From positions 54,474,501-54,538,500 of the forward strand of contig NC_091675.1 of assembly GCF_042453785.1 (NCBI RefSeq): a stretch of 64,000 bases of DNA, read 5' to 3'. Positions 32,617 to 46,968 of the stretch are shown piece after piece. The position numbers and the translations under genes are program-made. The notes under the pieces were generated by a model, which was not told the DNA's origin, made no database searches, and saw only the letters and a program-made list of their open reading frames with translations. Within the stretch, counting starts at the first letter, position 1, and the number at the start of each line of letters is the position of its first letter. Source of the DNA: Malus domestica (taxonomy: Eukaryota; Streptophyta; Magnoliopsida; Rosales; Rosaceae).

Positions 32617-33570
32617 TATTCTACTTCACAGTCCCTTATTCCAACAAGAATACTGCAAAATTCATCAATTCCAAGCGCAAAGAGCCATTTCTCAGGCCGT
32701 GAATTTTGCAGGCAAAGCATGTAATCCGATCAGCATTGCATCACCACTTTCAACTGATCAATAACCTGACTTCTCCAATCAACAACTTCTATATAATGAA
32801 TGCACCCTTCAGATTAGTTCTTGAATACGAAATGCACGACCAGCAGTTCAACTCAAATTTCTACAAACCAAGGAAATGGCAGAGAATCCAGATCTCCGAA
32901 TCGACGGTACTAAACGAATACCTACAAAGAACTATAAAAGTATAACTCGCAAAAGAACCCAGATCCCCAAATTCAAGAAAACTCCAGCAATGCCAACAAC
33001 CCAATGAGGGGATTTCTCCACACTACCAGTTGAGATTAAGAATTCCCCAATGCCAAATTCACAAATTACAAAAACCCAGATGGAAAACAAGTCGTTCAAT
33101 CAAAATCAACCCCAAGCAGGAAACTTTTTGTCAAAAAAGGCCAATGCTTTTTATCCAGTGGGATTTAGAGAGATATAGAAAGAGAAGGAATCAAACCTGC
33201 AGAAAGAATGTGAATTGGGGAATCAGGCAATGCAGAACGGAATCAAATGGCGGAAAAGGAACAACAGAGCGAGGGTGACTAAGTAGCGAAAATTTCTGGG
33301 GCCAATGCGGTTAACTCCATAAATAGAAAAAGTAGGTAAATTCCAACGAAAGCCATCCAAGACTATTACTTTGAATTGAAAATATTTACCCTTTTGGGGA
33401 ATTCAAATGTGGTTTATGACAGACGAGCAACGGGGAGATTCTAGAGAGGGAGAGAGGGGGAGGGGGAGAGATTTTAGGATCTGGAATTACGATGAGCCAG
33501 CCAACGATATTGAACTCGGAAGAGGCAGAGCTCTCTCAGACACCATTCCACTCTGTTTTCTTCAACAGAA
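32617..33570 (-). promoter_or_regulatory. 5' leader and promoter of the kinase gene
   Basis: Minus-strand upstream region. A pyrimidine run ending in CTGCAG near 33197-33212 (minus strand) looks like an acceptor, so the leader probably contains an intron. A purine-rich tract (GAGAGGGAGAGAGGGGGAGG on the + strand, 33441-33468) lies further upstream, CT-rich when read with the gene, as is common near plant transcription starts. Confidence 0.4.
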
Positions 33571-33618
33571 AGAAACCGAGTAAGTTTTATTTGCTTTGCT
33601 CTCTGTTATTGGTAGTTT

Positions 33619-33620
<2 letters not shown>

Positions 33621-33657
<37 letters not shown>
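33621..33657. repeat. (GA)n microsatellite
   Basis: About 18 uninterrupted GA units, directly left of the Mutator-like MITE at 33675. Confidence 0.95.
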
Positions 33658-33663
<6 letters not shown>

Positions 33664-33674
33664 CTTAAAATTTA

Positions 33675-34171
33675 GAGTAAACTGCCGATTTAACCCCTGA
33701 ACTATCATCCAACTTTCGATTTGCCCCCTGAACTTTTTAATTAGAAAATTAAGGACTTAAACTAATTTTTTTGGCCGATTTCCCCCCTACCGTTAGTTTT
33801 TCATAAATTTCATCCAAATTAACGTTAACTCTTATCATGTGCAAACCACGTAACTCTCATTTGTGGACAAAAGCGTCATTTCACTAGACCTTCAGACAGA
33901 AAAGCTATAGAATCACACATATTTGCATAGGTTTATATTTTAGAAATCTAAGGTTTTCAATTATTTTAAAGAATGAAGTGACCGAACTACCCACACATGT
34001 TGTGCATATGCTTTCATTTAACAGAAATTTGGATGGAATAAATGAAAAATTAACAGCAGGGGGCAAATTGGCCAAAAAAATTAGTTTAAGTCCTTAATTT
34101 TTCAATTAAAAAGTTCAGGGAGCAAATCGAAAGTTGGGTGATAATTCAGATGACAAATCGACAGTTTACTC
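33675..34171. mobile_element. Mutator-like foldback MITE, 497 bp
   Basis: Inverted arms of about 160 bp start GAGTAAACTG and end CAGTTTACTC. The 9-bp direct repeat TAAAATTTA flanks both ends exactly (33666-33674, 34172-34180). There is no coding capacity. It lies upstream of the kinase gene, between two GA microsatellites. Confidence 0.9.
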
Positions 34172-34209
34172 TAAAATTTACATTCGAACAAAGAGAGCGA
34201 CATACAGAA

Positions 34210-34212
<3 letters not shown>

Positions 34213-34245
<33 letters not shown>
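34213..34245. repeat. (GA)n microsatellite
   Basis: About 16 AG units, 40 bp to the right of the Mutator-like MITE. With the array at 33621 it brackets that element. Confidence 0.95.
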
Positions 34246-34247
<2 letters not shown>

Positions 34248-36089
34248 ACACGGGTAGAGAGTTGAGGTTCTGCAACGTGGCGACATGTGGGTCCAAGATT
34301 ATTGGTCCCACAGGAAGATGCAATGGGACAGGACTAGTCAAGGTCCAGGCTGTCTTTCTTAAATTTTTTATATTATTTTTAAATTCGTCTAATTATTTTT
34401 AATTGTTTTTTAATAGAGCAACTACTATTTGCCTACACACTTTGTGTGTCTGAACACATTTTTTTAGAAAATGAGAATGAGAGGGAGGGAGAGAGAATAT
34501 GGAGGGAGTGGGAGGTTTTTGTTTTTGGTTTTTTTTTTTTAATTTAAAATATTAGAGATATTTTAACATCATCTGTAGGTGAGGCTTCAATAAAAAAAAG
34601 TAAAATTTGGACATGTGAAATTACATTATTGCCCATCATTTTTTTGTGTAATAGCTGATTAAGTTGTCTTTTCACCTTCTTTTAATTGACAATTAGAGTT
34701 TCATTAAGTAATAGAGATTGGTAACTGTTAGACAAAAGAACATGAAATATATAATCATAATAGGTTTATAATGGATCTCATTCCCATAACTACCTTTTCA
34801 AAATTGAAATCCAAATTTAATTAAATGAAGGGTGGTGTATGGTGTACAAAAATCCGAGGAAACAGAAAATTGTCAAACTTTCGTCTTAAAAATTGGAGCG
34901 AAGACCTCAAAGTTCATGACTATTGTCAAATTTAATCTCTACAACTGTCAAAACTTCACGTTTGATCAACTCAACTCTTTAAAGCTATTCAGCTTATTTT
35001 TAAAACCTTCTTCAACGCAAATCTCCAAACAAACCCATCGATCCAATGTTTATAGCTCAGCTACTCCTTAGTATAATTTTATTTGATGGACTTTCAACTA
35101 AGTTTTCCTCTCCGAGGCAAAATGTTCTCCACTTAACCCAGTTTGGTATCATATATCACTAATCTGATTTAGCATTATCACAGTTTTCATTCTTACGTTC
35201 ATATGTAATTCCTTTTAGTTGGCTCATAGTCTTTGCATTCTTTGAGGCAAGCATGACACATTGAAAACCCAAAAGTCCTCGGTCATTAAGGCATAAAAAA
35301 TAACTTAACCGAACCAAAGTCTCAATTGTTTGATTTAGAGATCTCGCACAAACTTACAAAATCACCACACAAACACTATCTGTTGATAGCCTCTAACAGT
35401 GGCACGCATGCAATCATATTTCCTCACAAATCTTTCTCTTGGCATTGAGACTGAAAGAAATACTCGAGCCAAATCATGTGTTGGCACACTCAGCGGGACA
35501 GGTGTTTTGCGTGACTAAAGTATCCAAACGTCTTTGGAAACGGTGGAAACAAAATTTCAAAGGAAGACTTCGAGCAATTTCTTCTTCTGCTTTACCAGAT
35601 CCTACCATCTCCCTTCAACGTACAATTCAATCCTAAATACCAAACAAAGACTTAATTTTGACGTGCAAAATGTACTAAGAAGAAATTCGTGTCTAACCCT
35701 TGAAATAAGCTCAACATGACCTTTCTGGCTGGTGGCGACTAACGAAGTCATTGTTGAACTTGAGCAGTCTGAACGCCCCTCGGATTACGGAGAGATTTTC
35801 TCATGTCACCGAACATGGCAAACATTTATTATACGACAATATAACTGGTATTAAATCTTGGTTGCATGAGAGAATCTCTCCTGATTATGGCTCCCCTCTT
35901 CAGCTCAATAATAACAGTAAGTAAATTACCATCACGACCTACTAGTCTACAACAATGGCGTCTTGGTGACAAAACCAAAGATTCAAAAGCAATCACGAAA
36001 TTTCGCAACAGATTATCCGCGAAAAGCACTCTGTCACTGTCTTTATCTTCAAAGTCCAAACGCAGGAAACCCATATGAACCGAAACAAC
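34246..36089. other. Intergenic between the kinase upstream region and the VPS52 3' end
   Basis: AT-rich sequence with no recognisable gene. Frames at 35439-35636 and 35829-36074 are short, lack homology I know and probably arise by chance. The last few hundred bases hold the VPS52 3' UTR on the minus strand. Confidence 0.4.
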
Positions 36090-39000
36090 CTAGAAAGTCC
36101 TCGAGTATTTTCTAATCTCGTACATGATTGACGGTATGGACACTAGATCCTTGTTGAGAGCAGACCCACCAACAACCCTCTTTATGCAATCCGAGAGCCT
36201 AGTGTAATAGAGCAACAGCTGAGTCAATGCCGCCCTCAAGATCTCCATACCACACAAGAAGTTGCTGAAAGAAGTTATGACGTCTTTGTGCATCAGTTCG
36301 ATTGCAGCTTTCCATCTACTTGCAAAGTCCTTCACAAGGGGCTCAACCTCCGCAACAGTTATAGGCCTCTCAGAACTAGCACTTGGATCCTCCGCTGATA
36401 AGGAAATTGTAAATAAGTACATTAATATAAAGAAACTAGAAGGGTTTAAGACGCCTAAGCATTATTCATCAAAATACTTACAAGCTCGGGTTTTAACAAA
36501 CTTGATTAAATCGCCAAAATGCTCTAGTAGTAGTTCTTCCTGCAAGGAGAGAGAGGTGAAAGCTTAAAACAAAAGAAGCAAAGCAAAACCATATACCGTA
36601 AAGGGAAGAAAGAACACGAGAGGCTGTACGTTTGCGTTATTTCTCCCTTTCTCACCATTTTGATTACAATATACTGGTAAGTAAGAGGAAGCATTTGATT
36701 GGCTAATGGCTATAAAACCTAATTTCTTCTTAATTTAAAAACATATAATCTATAACCAATTAACTTCTCCTTAAAGCTTCCTGGGTGAATTAAAGGAAAG
36801 AACTGTTTCCACTGTTTCCACCGATGCAAATCGTTATCCCTTCCTATCTATGAAAAAGGGACCATTACTTTAATAAGTAAATTCGACTTTTATCAACTTA
36901 ATACTTTTACTTGATATGCTTCCATTTACGTTCTTGTTAAAAGCTTCTAAAGAATATGCAAGCAATACCGAAGTTCCATATCAAATATGAATTAGAAAGA
37001 TAAAATGTTTAGCTGACACCCGAACTCATAATGCAACCTTCAATTTGCACCAAAACATTATCTGCAAGACAGATAGCACGACCAGGCACTTACCACAAAT
37101 AATGCCGTGTTGCTTTTCAGAAGTTCCTCAAAGTGCATTTGAATTTTACCACCTTCTGGATCAGCTTCCTAGTATTCAAATGACAAAAATTGTAAAAACA
37201 GCAGCTGCCAAAGCATGCAACTGATACAACTGAGCATGTTCAAGAAATTTTGCCAGACGCTTAAATTTCACCTTCATGTTGATATAGAATCTTTGATGTT
37301 CCTTTTCAATTTTGAAAAGACAAAAAAAAAACTAGAAACTGAGGTTACCTTCAACACAGCAATCGTCATATCATAATTGTTTATCAGAAACACAGTTTGT
37401 AGTTTTGGTTTTGGAAATGATTTAGCAAGCTTGATAAGCAAGTCGTCAATAGCCATTCTCAGCCGCTCCAAATTTAATTCAAGCTGCGAATCATGAATGG
37501 ATAATTAAGCCCATGAAGTGATCAAGAATCTTCCTGAGCATTAAGTTTTTAAGTTCATTTTCTATATCTAACCTGCCCATCTCCATATTCCACATTGAGG
37601 TGGATAAGTGAAGCTGTAAATTCAGCATAACGCCTCATGACATAGTGAGGATGAACATCATCTTCCCACAATGTCTTCACATTTGCATTCCGCAGACTGT
37701 TTAGATGCAGGTCAAATACCATCTTAAAGCGAGGCCATAGGGCAATATTGACCTGTTAATGTTTCAAATCAGACGGTATAAGAGCCCAATACAAGCTGTG
37801 CTTTCAATATGATCCACTTGAAGAAACATAAGTCAATACTAGCAATTTGTAACTCTCTTTACATTTACCTATCGTCAACCATCTAAGAATACATGAAAAT
37901 GCATGCAGAATGCAGATGATAAGATTAGAATGCAGACAAATTAAGGACACAAACCTTATCAAGGTATGAGTCCAAGCATGGAATACGCCGCCTAGACATA
38001 ATTAGCTGCAAAGGAAGGAAAAAGAATCAGAAATAGAATATCTTCTAGCAAATGCACCACAGAACACAGGTTGAGGGTCTCATTAGAATGAGAATTGTCC
38101 AACACTTTCTGTTCAATATCTATAGCCAAGTGACATGCGGCAATGCCACATGGTATGCACAAGATGACTATGTCTTGAGTTTGTGGTACAAACTACAAAG
38201 TAAGAACACTTGCATCAGGACCAAACCAAGCAAAAAATGCAGACAATATGGAGGCCCAGAAAAGTCAACTGATATTTAAAACTATTTGGTTTATTTATAT
38301 AAGAAAGTTAGAACCACAAGATTGATCCAGAGAAAGCACAAGGAATACAAGAAGCACAGACAAGTAGTCCATGAAACACTTCAAAAAACAAAATAAACAC
38401 AACAAATTAATGAGAAAACCTAGACCAACATACAGACAACCAGGTTAAATAACAACTCTGGACATGATTAAACTCGTATACAAAAAATATGATCTTAGGA
38501 ACTGGAACACTACCTGGTGCTGGTGTATTATGCGAATCATAAGCATTACCCCAATAGCATCGTAACAATTTGGAAGTATTGAATTGAAGTGCTCGTCAAT
38601 TACAGAAAATGGGCCTGGCATTAAAAAACATTAGAAGTCATCAAAATGAGCCAAATTTTCAAAAAGAAGCACAGTGAGATCTTCAAAAGATCCAAAGTGA
38701 TCATCTGAATCTAAACACAGTCACCAGTAATGCTTTAAAATTTGGGAGAAGTTCATGCACTTTGTACTTATAATCAGTATGCATTTTGCCAAAGATTTAA
38801 CCATAAGAAAATGAATTAAGAATAGCTGTCAGATTTACCTGCAAAAATTTCATAAAATATGGATTCTTCACCAAAGAAATCATCGCAGAAATGATACCTG
38901 CATATAAGAGGGGAAAATTGTGAAAACAAATATCATTATTTGATCAATTTTCCATTAGCATTTTAGAAACCATCAATGAGGAGAAGAGGCAAACTCTAGC

Positions 39001-42000
39001 GTACTCGGAAGTAGCAGTATCCATAAGTAGCTTGTGCAAGCTCCTGAAGAGGACCTCGTATGGATACTTGATGTTGCTGGCTTCAGCTATATGTGGAATC
39101 AATGCAGGTTCCTCAATTTCCTGGTAGATAACAAAATTCAAACATGACATGTTTTTTTACATGCAAGATATATATAAAGAAAATGCCATTATAAGAAAAC
39201 TAACAATAGCTGCCCATTACAAAATCATCATCTATCACATTTATACCAATTGAACATCTAAAAGTGGAGTATAAGACAAAGTATAACAATCCTTATTAAA
39301 ATTAAAATACTCACAATTAAAGATGTCATTTGTCACAATACACTACATTTACAGTGTTGCCTGTTTTTAGACAGCCAATTCCAACCATTCAAAAGCTATT
39401 AAAGATATACTCATTCTAAGCTCCCAACAATTCCCATCTCAAAGACATTCAGTATCAATAGTACCAACAGGCCCAAAGAAGTTAAAGATCTCCTCAATTT
39501 GATTATGACAACAGATTTAAAATGTTGATCATTCTTCATTCATAAAGGCATGAATCATGATACAATGATCAACATAACACAAGAGCTCCTCTGTTGCTCC
39601 AGCCTATCTTGCAATTTTTATATTCTTCAACATATATAGCAGGCCGTTCTAACATGTAATGTCACACTGCTAATATAGTGGGACAAAAATGGCAACATTC
39701 AGCATAATAATCGCTATGCCATAAATAAGTTACACAGGTTGCATTAGTTTGTCGATAGTTTTTCGCAACTATTTTTACGAAAAAAAGGAAACAACCTTTT
39801 AGCAAAGATAATAAAGTTAGTATCATTTTCCCATGGGCTTGTATAAAATTGGATTAACGAGTTAGTTGCAGTAACAAAACCTTTAAAATTTTTCTCCTCT
39901 CCCCAAGGGCAAAGACAGCAGACCGGTTCTTCAGTGGTTCCCTTCCTCTTAAAAAGAGACTAGTGTTTCTAGTCTCAACACCAATTAAATCATTAGATGT
40001 TGCTATATCCAACTGTAGTTTCTCAAGTGCTTGAATGTAAGCGCGGAAATGTGCACTGAGAACCTGCAAAACATATAACTGAATTTCAATATCCTACATA
40101 CATTATCCATTTTCTTTTTGCCCCATTTTTATTAATGGGAAAAGATGTGCCATTATCAATTACTCTTTACAATAGTATTTATAGCATAAATTATCCAACT
40201 CCTTTAATAAAGCTACATTAAATGTTAAAATGAGGAACCAAGGAATGAACTTCAAATATCAGAACCATGCAGAAAGGCCCTTTTATATGAAGTTACAAAC
40301 CTTAGAATATTAAAGAAACAGGCCAATTGTGTATAGAGTATTGGTGGGACAAAATGTAAACAGTTTAAAACAAGGTAATGTATAAACATGCAGAAATAGA
40401 ATAAAACAAAGTATTTGTACACTATTTCTATGTTGAAACCAAATTTTATAAAATAGAGAATATAGCATCAAATTTAATCAATCAACTAACATGTGAATAA
40501 ATAAATTTGTGTTTTCTCTTATACCCCTCTTGTTAGGAGGTTCAAACATTAATTTCTCAGTAAATATGTGTTTTCTCTGCATATAGGTTTGCTTTTGAGT
40601 ATTTAGCCATGGTTGCCTAGTTTTTGACTCCATTCTTTTCCATCACCCTCATTCTTCCGCTCTAAATTTCTTCATCAATTCCGTGTGTCTCTATTTATAT
40701 TAAAACCTGTAAAATACATAACTAAAAAGTAAAAAGTCAGTCCCTTAACTCCCTCCTTCTACCTAACAGATCCTTCGCTTCATTCTCCCCTAACTTCCCC
40801 TTGCATCAGATATCATAGTACAGTTGCACAGGGCAGCTAAGTGTATCATCAAAACTCTGACCACCATGAGTTTCACATCTCATGTAAGTAGTTTTTTTTT
40901 TTTTTTTGGAATTTCTGTCCTCAAAATGACAGGAAGGCAATGCATAATTTGAATGTCAGATGATGCAATGAGAAAGGTCTTTAAAATTACTTGGCTTCCA
41001 CTTAAAAAACAAGACTTTCTAAAGACTTTTTGATTAAGTTGGATACAAACTGGAAGTAAACATTTATAAAGCTTGTAATCTGCTAGTAAACATTTATAAA
41101 CTGTGTAACCAGTACCCAAAAAGACAAACAGAAAAAAAAATAAAAAATTAAATTTGTGAAGCATTTTTTATGAAGTAGGATACTAACTGCGGTTAAACAC
41201 TTATGCAGCTTAGCTTCGGCTTTGATGAAAGTATTATAGATCAATAAAATGTACAATCAAAATCACCTAATCCAGAATTGATAATAGAAGAAAACAGAGA
41301 GAATTTTAAGTTAAATGGACAAGGAGGTTGTGACACTCCCTGTTTATGTATGGTAATTCATCTAGCAGTATTCTAGTTCTTCAAGATCATAATTCAAAGA
41401 AGGTCATCAGTTTTAAAGCATTGACCTTGTTCATTGTGTCAATGTATGCTCCGCGAACCTCAATATATACCTCCTTGCCATGTTCCTTCAGGAAGGAAAC
41501 AACGTACCTACATTGTCACACTGGAATCAGTCAAATAATAAATCAAACAGAAAAAATAAAATCATTCTGATAACAATATCTATACACACCTAATAGATAC
41601 CAGCAGTTGCACCCGAAATAAACCCAAAACAGCATGCACATTTAACAGATACCTATGTTTGGTCGTGTTACACTCACACATTACTGGTACATGAGTGAAT
41701 GCTATATTTATACAGAAACAATATCACCATGGAGAACTTGTTCTGAACAGCTCAAGGAAGACTATTTTTTACAATCATTAAGCACTACCAACACATAATC
41801 CAGAAAAAGGATAGTAGGATTGGGACACACATAAAAATGACACTTAGACTGTATAATCCAGTTTCTCCTAATCTTAAACTCATGGGACAATCAAATAGTT
41901 TCACAGCCTGATTTATCTCGTACGAACAAACTCATAAGTGAATCAGATTGTTTCCCGGCATCAAAATAATAAGCAACATAACTTTTTCCCAAATGAATCC

Positions 42001-45000
42001 TCTAATATCCCATGTAAATAGACCATTATCCTTAATAGTTGCTGCCACCATGAATATCAGCAACTGGGTCTGTCAATGGGTTGGTTCAATGATCTGAATT
42101 CAACTTGAATTTGATCCATTAAATTGTGATATTAATGGAAACCAACTAAATAGAATTGAGAATACAGTAAGAAACTACTCACTTGTACTTCAAAAGAACA
42201 TTCTGCTGAAGGATCTGGATATTTGTTTTAGGTTTTCTCAATGCATAAAGCTTCTGAACAATGAAGTCAAACACCTGTGGAAAGATAGATAGACAGATGA
42301 AAACTCATACACTATGAATCTTTTGTAGAAGGGATGGATCATTGAAATTAAACAGCAGCATAACTTGACAACAACAACAACAACAACAACAAAGCCTTAT
42401 CTACTAAGTGAGGTCGGCTGTACGAATCCTAGAACGCCACTACACTCGGTTTTGTGCCAAGTCTAAATCATGCTTTGACTGGTTTAAATCATGTGAAATT
42501 AACACTTCCAAGGAAATAAATGCAAAAGAGCTTGAAGACATAAGAAAGTGACCAATATTTTCAAATACTGATATAAGACCTGAATTAGTTCGATACCTAA
42601 GAAAGTGACCAAGTTTTTTACACACTGATATAAGAGAACCAAGAGTTAGCTCAAGATAATGTACTGAACAATGAAATAAAAAAGAATTCATTCTTTCGTA
42701 CATTATTAGGGGAACACAATAGAACTCAAATACTAATCCATAACAACTACTAACAAGAATTCAACTGAAAAATTGTCTATATAAAATATGTCAGTTACCA
42801 TCTACAGCACAGTTTTTTTTTCTCTTTTCAAATTTCAGCTTTTACTGACCATGGATTAGTAGTGTACATGAGGCTGTAACCATATCATAACTTCAAACAA
42901 AACATTGAGTGAAAAACCTGGTAGTCTAGACTAGAGACTGCGAAATCCCTCCCAATAAATTAGTTACTAGTTAGTAGACAAATATCTCAATTACATTGCT
43001 TCCCATATAGCAATGGACATACTCGCATGCACACATGTTTAACTGGCTAGGATGACCAATTTTTGTCAGAAGACACTAGATTTTACTCCTAAAAGGCGTT
43101 TACTGCTCTACTGACATAGATCAGGCATGTATGATAAGAACATACAATTACACAAGCAATTAGGTGATCAATATCAGACAGTTTATCTGGCAACTCTGGT
43201 ACCAACCTTGGAAACTGCTTTCTGTCGGAGTTTTTCAAGCTCGGGCTGAACATCTTTTAGGGCTTTTGAAGTTTTAACCATAAGATCTACTTCTACAAAC
43301 TTGAGCTTCTTACTTAGAATCTCTAAAGTTCTCATATATTCATCATTCACCTGGATAACAACGACATATTGAGCATGTTAACAGAAATGAAAGAAAGACA
43401 ACACAACATAATACAAATTCAATATGCCAACTAAAGAACATGTTACTCTGCATTAAGTTTCACTTAACAAATGATACAGCTGAGATTGTGAGAAAACATT
43501 CTTATCAAGATTATAATGGCACTTTTTTATCATATACAAACAGAAAAAAAGTGAAAAATGATGATATTGCATTTACAAGGAGAAATTTAACAATTAAAAG
43601 AATAAGATATACCTCGCCTTCAACAATTATGTCTACCATTCTTGGAGGGACTATAATATCTTCAACAAACTTTGCCAATTTTGATTCTGCCACCTGTTAA
43701 ATGAACATAAACCGGTCATTCATATAAGAAACAAGAAGCATATGGATAAGAAGCACACCAACTATGTCTATCATTATTTCACCTTAATCAATGATGATGA
43801 TTTACAGGCATTCCATACCATACTATCTGCTAATCTAGTAAGAAATTTCTACAGATATTATTCCAACAATTTTATAACACAAACCAGCAAGCTACAGAGG
43901 AGCATGCCTCATCAATACTCAAAAGGTTAATTGTTAATTGAACTCAAAAGAAGCAAAGACATAGAGCTTTTTTATACAAACAAATGGTACCTTGCGATTC
44001 TTCAGCTTCAAACCCATGTCCATAGACTTCTCCTGGAGAATTTTGATGTCTGAACTTATTGAACCAATCTCTGACTGGAAAAGAATTCTTGACGTATTAA
44101 TGACATTTATATAATATATGTTAAGGGTGAGGATAATTGACAAACAATCCCCTTAAAATTCTATGGTTTGTTGTATTTAATTAAGGATAGAGTGGCTGAT
44201 TGCATGTTGTGCTTATTTTTCAGATGACTCCTTGTTCTCCAGTCTTATGCTTATGTTTTTAATAGAAGCTCTTGCTTTAAATTTTAAAAAAAAAAAAACA
44301 AAATTGGAAATAAAATAAAATAAAATTTCAATGCAAGAAATTGAAGGTTAAGCAACAAGACTTGAGGAAACCTAATATGAAATTAATAAACCAAAGGAAA
44401 AGGAACAGGAAAAAGGAAATGGATATCATTTAAAATGCATCTAATATTGGAAATTTATGTGCTTTTGAGTTGTATCACAGCTGAAATGATACTAGTATTG
44501 TTTTCGTGCATAGTTGTGGGATAAAATAAAAATTTAGAAACCATTAGAAGAAACACATACTTTATTAATGAAAATCTGGAAAAAAAAATATAAAAGTTCA
44601 TCTATCTAACATAACACCTTCAAAACTCAAATAATGGTACTATACATATACAAAGTATTTGCATGAAGCAAAACTTTATAAGCTGGTCAAAAGAAGGAAT
44701 TTTTTTTTCTGTAAAGTAATCCTCCTAGAGATATTGACGAGGGTTTTTATTTGGGTAAATATGTTGATGTTAAAGAGTCATCATTAAATATATTTTCCGC
44801 AAACATAAGTGAGAAGCCAGAAGTCTTTCTATCAATATAAGCAAAAGAAGATACAGTCATCGTGTGAGTGAAAGCATGTAATGATTGTAAAACAGTAAAG
44901 AAGGGACCAATCTACCTGAAATCCACTCAGAAGAGTTTCCATCTGTGACAAAATGCTGTCACAATCACGAATTTGATCATGAAGAGATACCAGATTATCA

Positions 45001-46968
45001 CTTTCTTTAATATAGTCCTGCAGTATTGCATAAAGGAAGATCCTAACGATCAAATTAATTATTCCAAGAACCTTATCCACTATATAGATATATATATATA
45101 TATATAATTAATGCAGGAAACTACATGGGAGCCATGCATAAATGATTTTCACAAAAATTAATAATCATGCACCACAGAAGAAGCATTTATGCTGAAAACG
45201 ACGATATTTGACAACATTATTTCAAAATGCACCAAAACACAACAGGATGAAACCAAAATCTTAACCCTTCATAAATTTTCACAGCTTCTTCCAAGAAAAA
45301 TGAGTACCTCTTGAAAAGATTTGAAACACATAACAAATGTTTGATAACCAAAAGGAGAACAGTTCACCGTGAATAAACCTTGTTACAAGGTAAATATTGT
45401 AATCACAAAAAGCTCAAGGAAGTACACATTTCAACAGGAATATTAACACTATCTTATTTGCACATATTATGCACACAAACAAAGCTACTCAAATGAAACA
45501 AAAGAAAAAAAGGAACTATTATCACGATACCAATAACTCGATAAATCTGTTAGAAATAATTCAACTAGGGAATGCACATAAAATGGTAAAGAGAATGTGA
45601 GCGAACAAGAACCTGGATGGAGTCCAATTCAACTTGTCGTATATTGTTCTCAACCCCCTTTGTATGCTCCCGAAGTTTCGTGCCTTTAGACAATATGTTC
45701 GCAACTACCTATATTAGATGATATATGGTCGAAAGATTAATGCATTTTAGTGATAACCACAAGACAATATATTCCCAACTTTCTACATCAGATTCAGATG
45801 ATAGATAAAAGAAATATTGATGCATTTGAGTAGTTCATCACAAGTAATAGAGCTACGAAATTACAAGGAAATCACTGTATTCACTATTCACACAAACTAC
45901 ACTTAAGTATTAAAATGGGATAGGTGTCCAACCACATGAATCCTTATGAACTAACTAGCTTATTTTCAAAATGTAAATAAAATCATATGAGTTCTCTGAC
46001 CAGGAAAAAAATCACTTCCAGGCATTCCATTTGTCATGAGTTCATAAACTTCTCCTTAGTCAACAGATAATTACATTTCACAAGAACCATTTTCAAAACC
46101 TCAAAGCACAGAGAAAAGACCATTCTCTCTTATTGCAACAAACAAAATACCAATTAAAAGAAATATGTTGAAACCATGTATTGGAGCATTAAAGAGCATA
46201 GAAACTTGAATGTTACTCACATCATCGTGTTTACATTCTTCCAATTCTTGCTGCAGTCCTTCTAACGATATATCATCACTGAAAGGAGAGGAAAAAGTTA
46301 CGATGGAATCATTTCTGAGATGAAGCACTTTCAGACTATAATTTGAAATTCTAGAATACTTATTCCATCTGTCATCAACATACTCAGCATAACATGTGGC
46401 CACGCCACACATGCATTTCAAGTAAGCAATTTAATTTGCACGCATAAACCTCTCCTAATTTTGATACACAGATAATAAAAATAAAAAATTCCATATAATA
46501 TCTGTGCAGGCTTGTTTATCAAAGCACTTGTGAAAAGTGCCCCGTCAACATACACGATTGTCTGTGCCATCGCGTGTAAGAGGTTATAAATTTGTTTGTG
46601 CATGGCATTACTCATACATGGATGAATACCGATTCCTAGTGTAGCATCCGATAGCTGTTAGCCGAAATTTGACAATGCGAACTCAATACATCATCTACGT
46701 AGATATATGATATAAGCATATACCTGCTTGCGTCCTCCTCAACAGTCAAGTCCCCAACAAATGCACCCAAATCGAAAACCGTTTTCGGAGCATCACCATT
46801 GCTCACATCATAAGAGTCTCCCTGCAAGCACGCAAGCACAAAGCCCGCCAAATCGTCATTTAACACAATATTTTCAAAACTAGGAAGCAGATCATACTAA
46901 TTAAGCTGTTGCTTCATCAAATTGAGCAATGTAAGGTTTACCTCTTTGTTGCTCGAAACGTAAGCCAT
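36090..46968 (-). CDS. VPS52: Vacuolar protein sorting-associated protein 52 (GARP/EARP tethering subunit; Arabidopsis POK)
   Basis: VPS52 is a subunit of the GARP/EARP complexes that tether endosome-derived vesicles at the trans-Golgi; the Arabidopsis orthologue POKY POLLEN TUBE is needed for pollen tube growth. Twenty exons on the minus strand: 46968-46942, 46821-46724, 46278-46221, 45708-45613, 45017-44916, 44074-43991, 43693-43613, 43350-43207, 42274-42183, 41507-41426, 40063-39881, 39120-39005, 38897-38839, 38614-38514, 38005-37955, 37752-37573, 37483-37349, 37168-37094, 36539-36482, 36394-36090. They join in frame to 708 residues, against about 707 in Arabidopsis. Landmarks: FDLGAFVGDL near the N-terminus, the coiled-coil DYIKESDNLVSLHDQIRDCD, FAGPFSVIDEHFNSI, SRRRIPCLDSYLDK, WEDDVHPHYVMRRYAEF, MYEIRKYSRTF at the C-terminus. 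Exon 1 is only nine codons and is the least certain piece. No lesions seen. Confidence 0.95.
42367..42470 (-). mobile_element. 5'-truncated LINE fragment with (TTG)n tail
   Basis: Read on the minus strand, CAGCCGACCTCACTTAGTAG followed by ATAAGGC and then about eight TTG units matches the 3' end of plant L1-type LINEs. About 100 bp long. It lies in the intron between VPS52 exons 8 and 9. Confidence 0.6.

Noticed and set aside
35439..36078. Short frames downstream of VPS52 as small genes
   Set aside because: No homology, weak context, and the stretch overlaps the expected VPS52 3' UTR.
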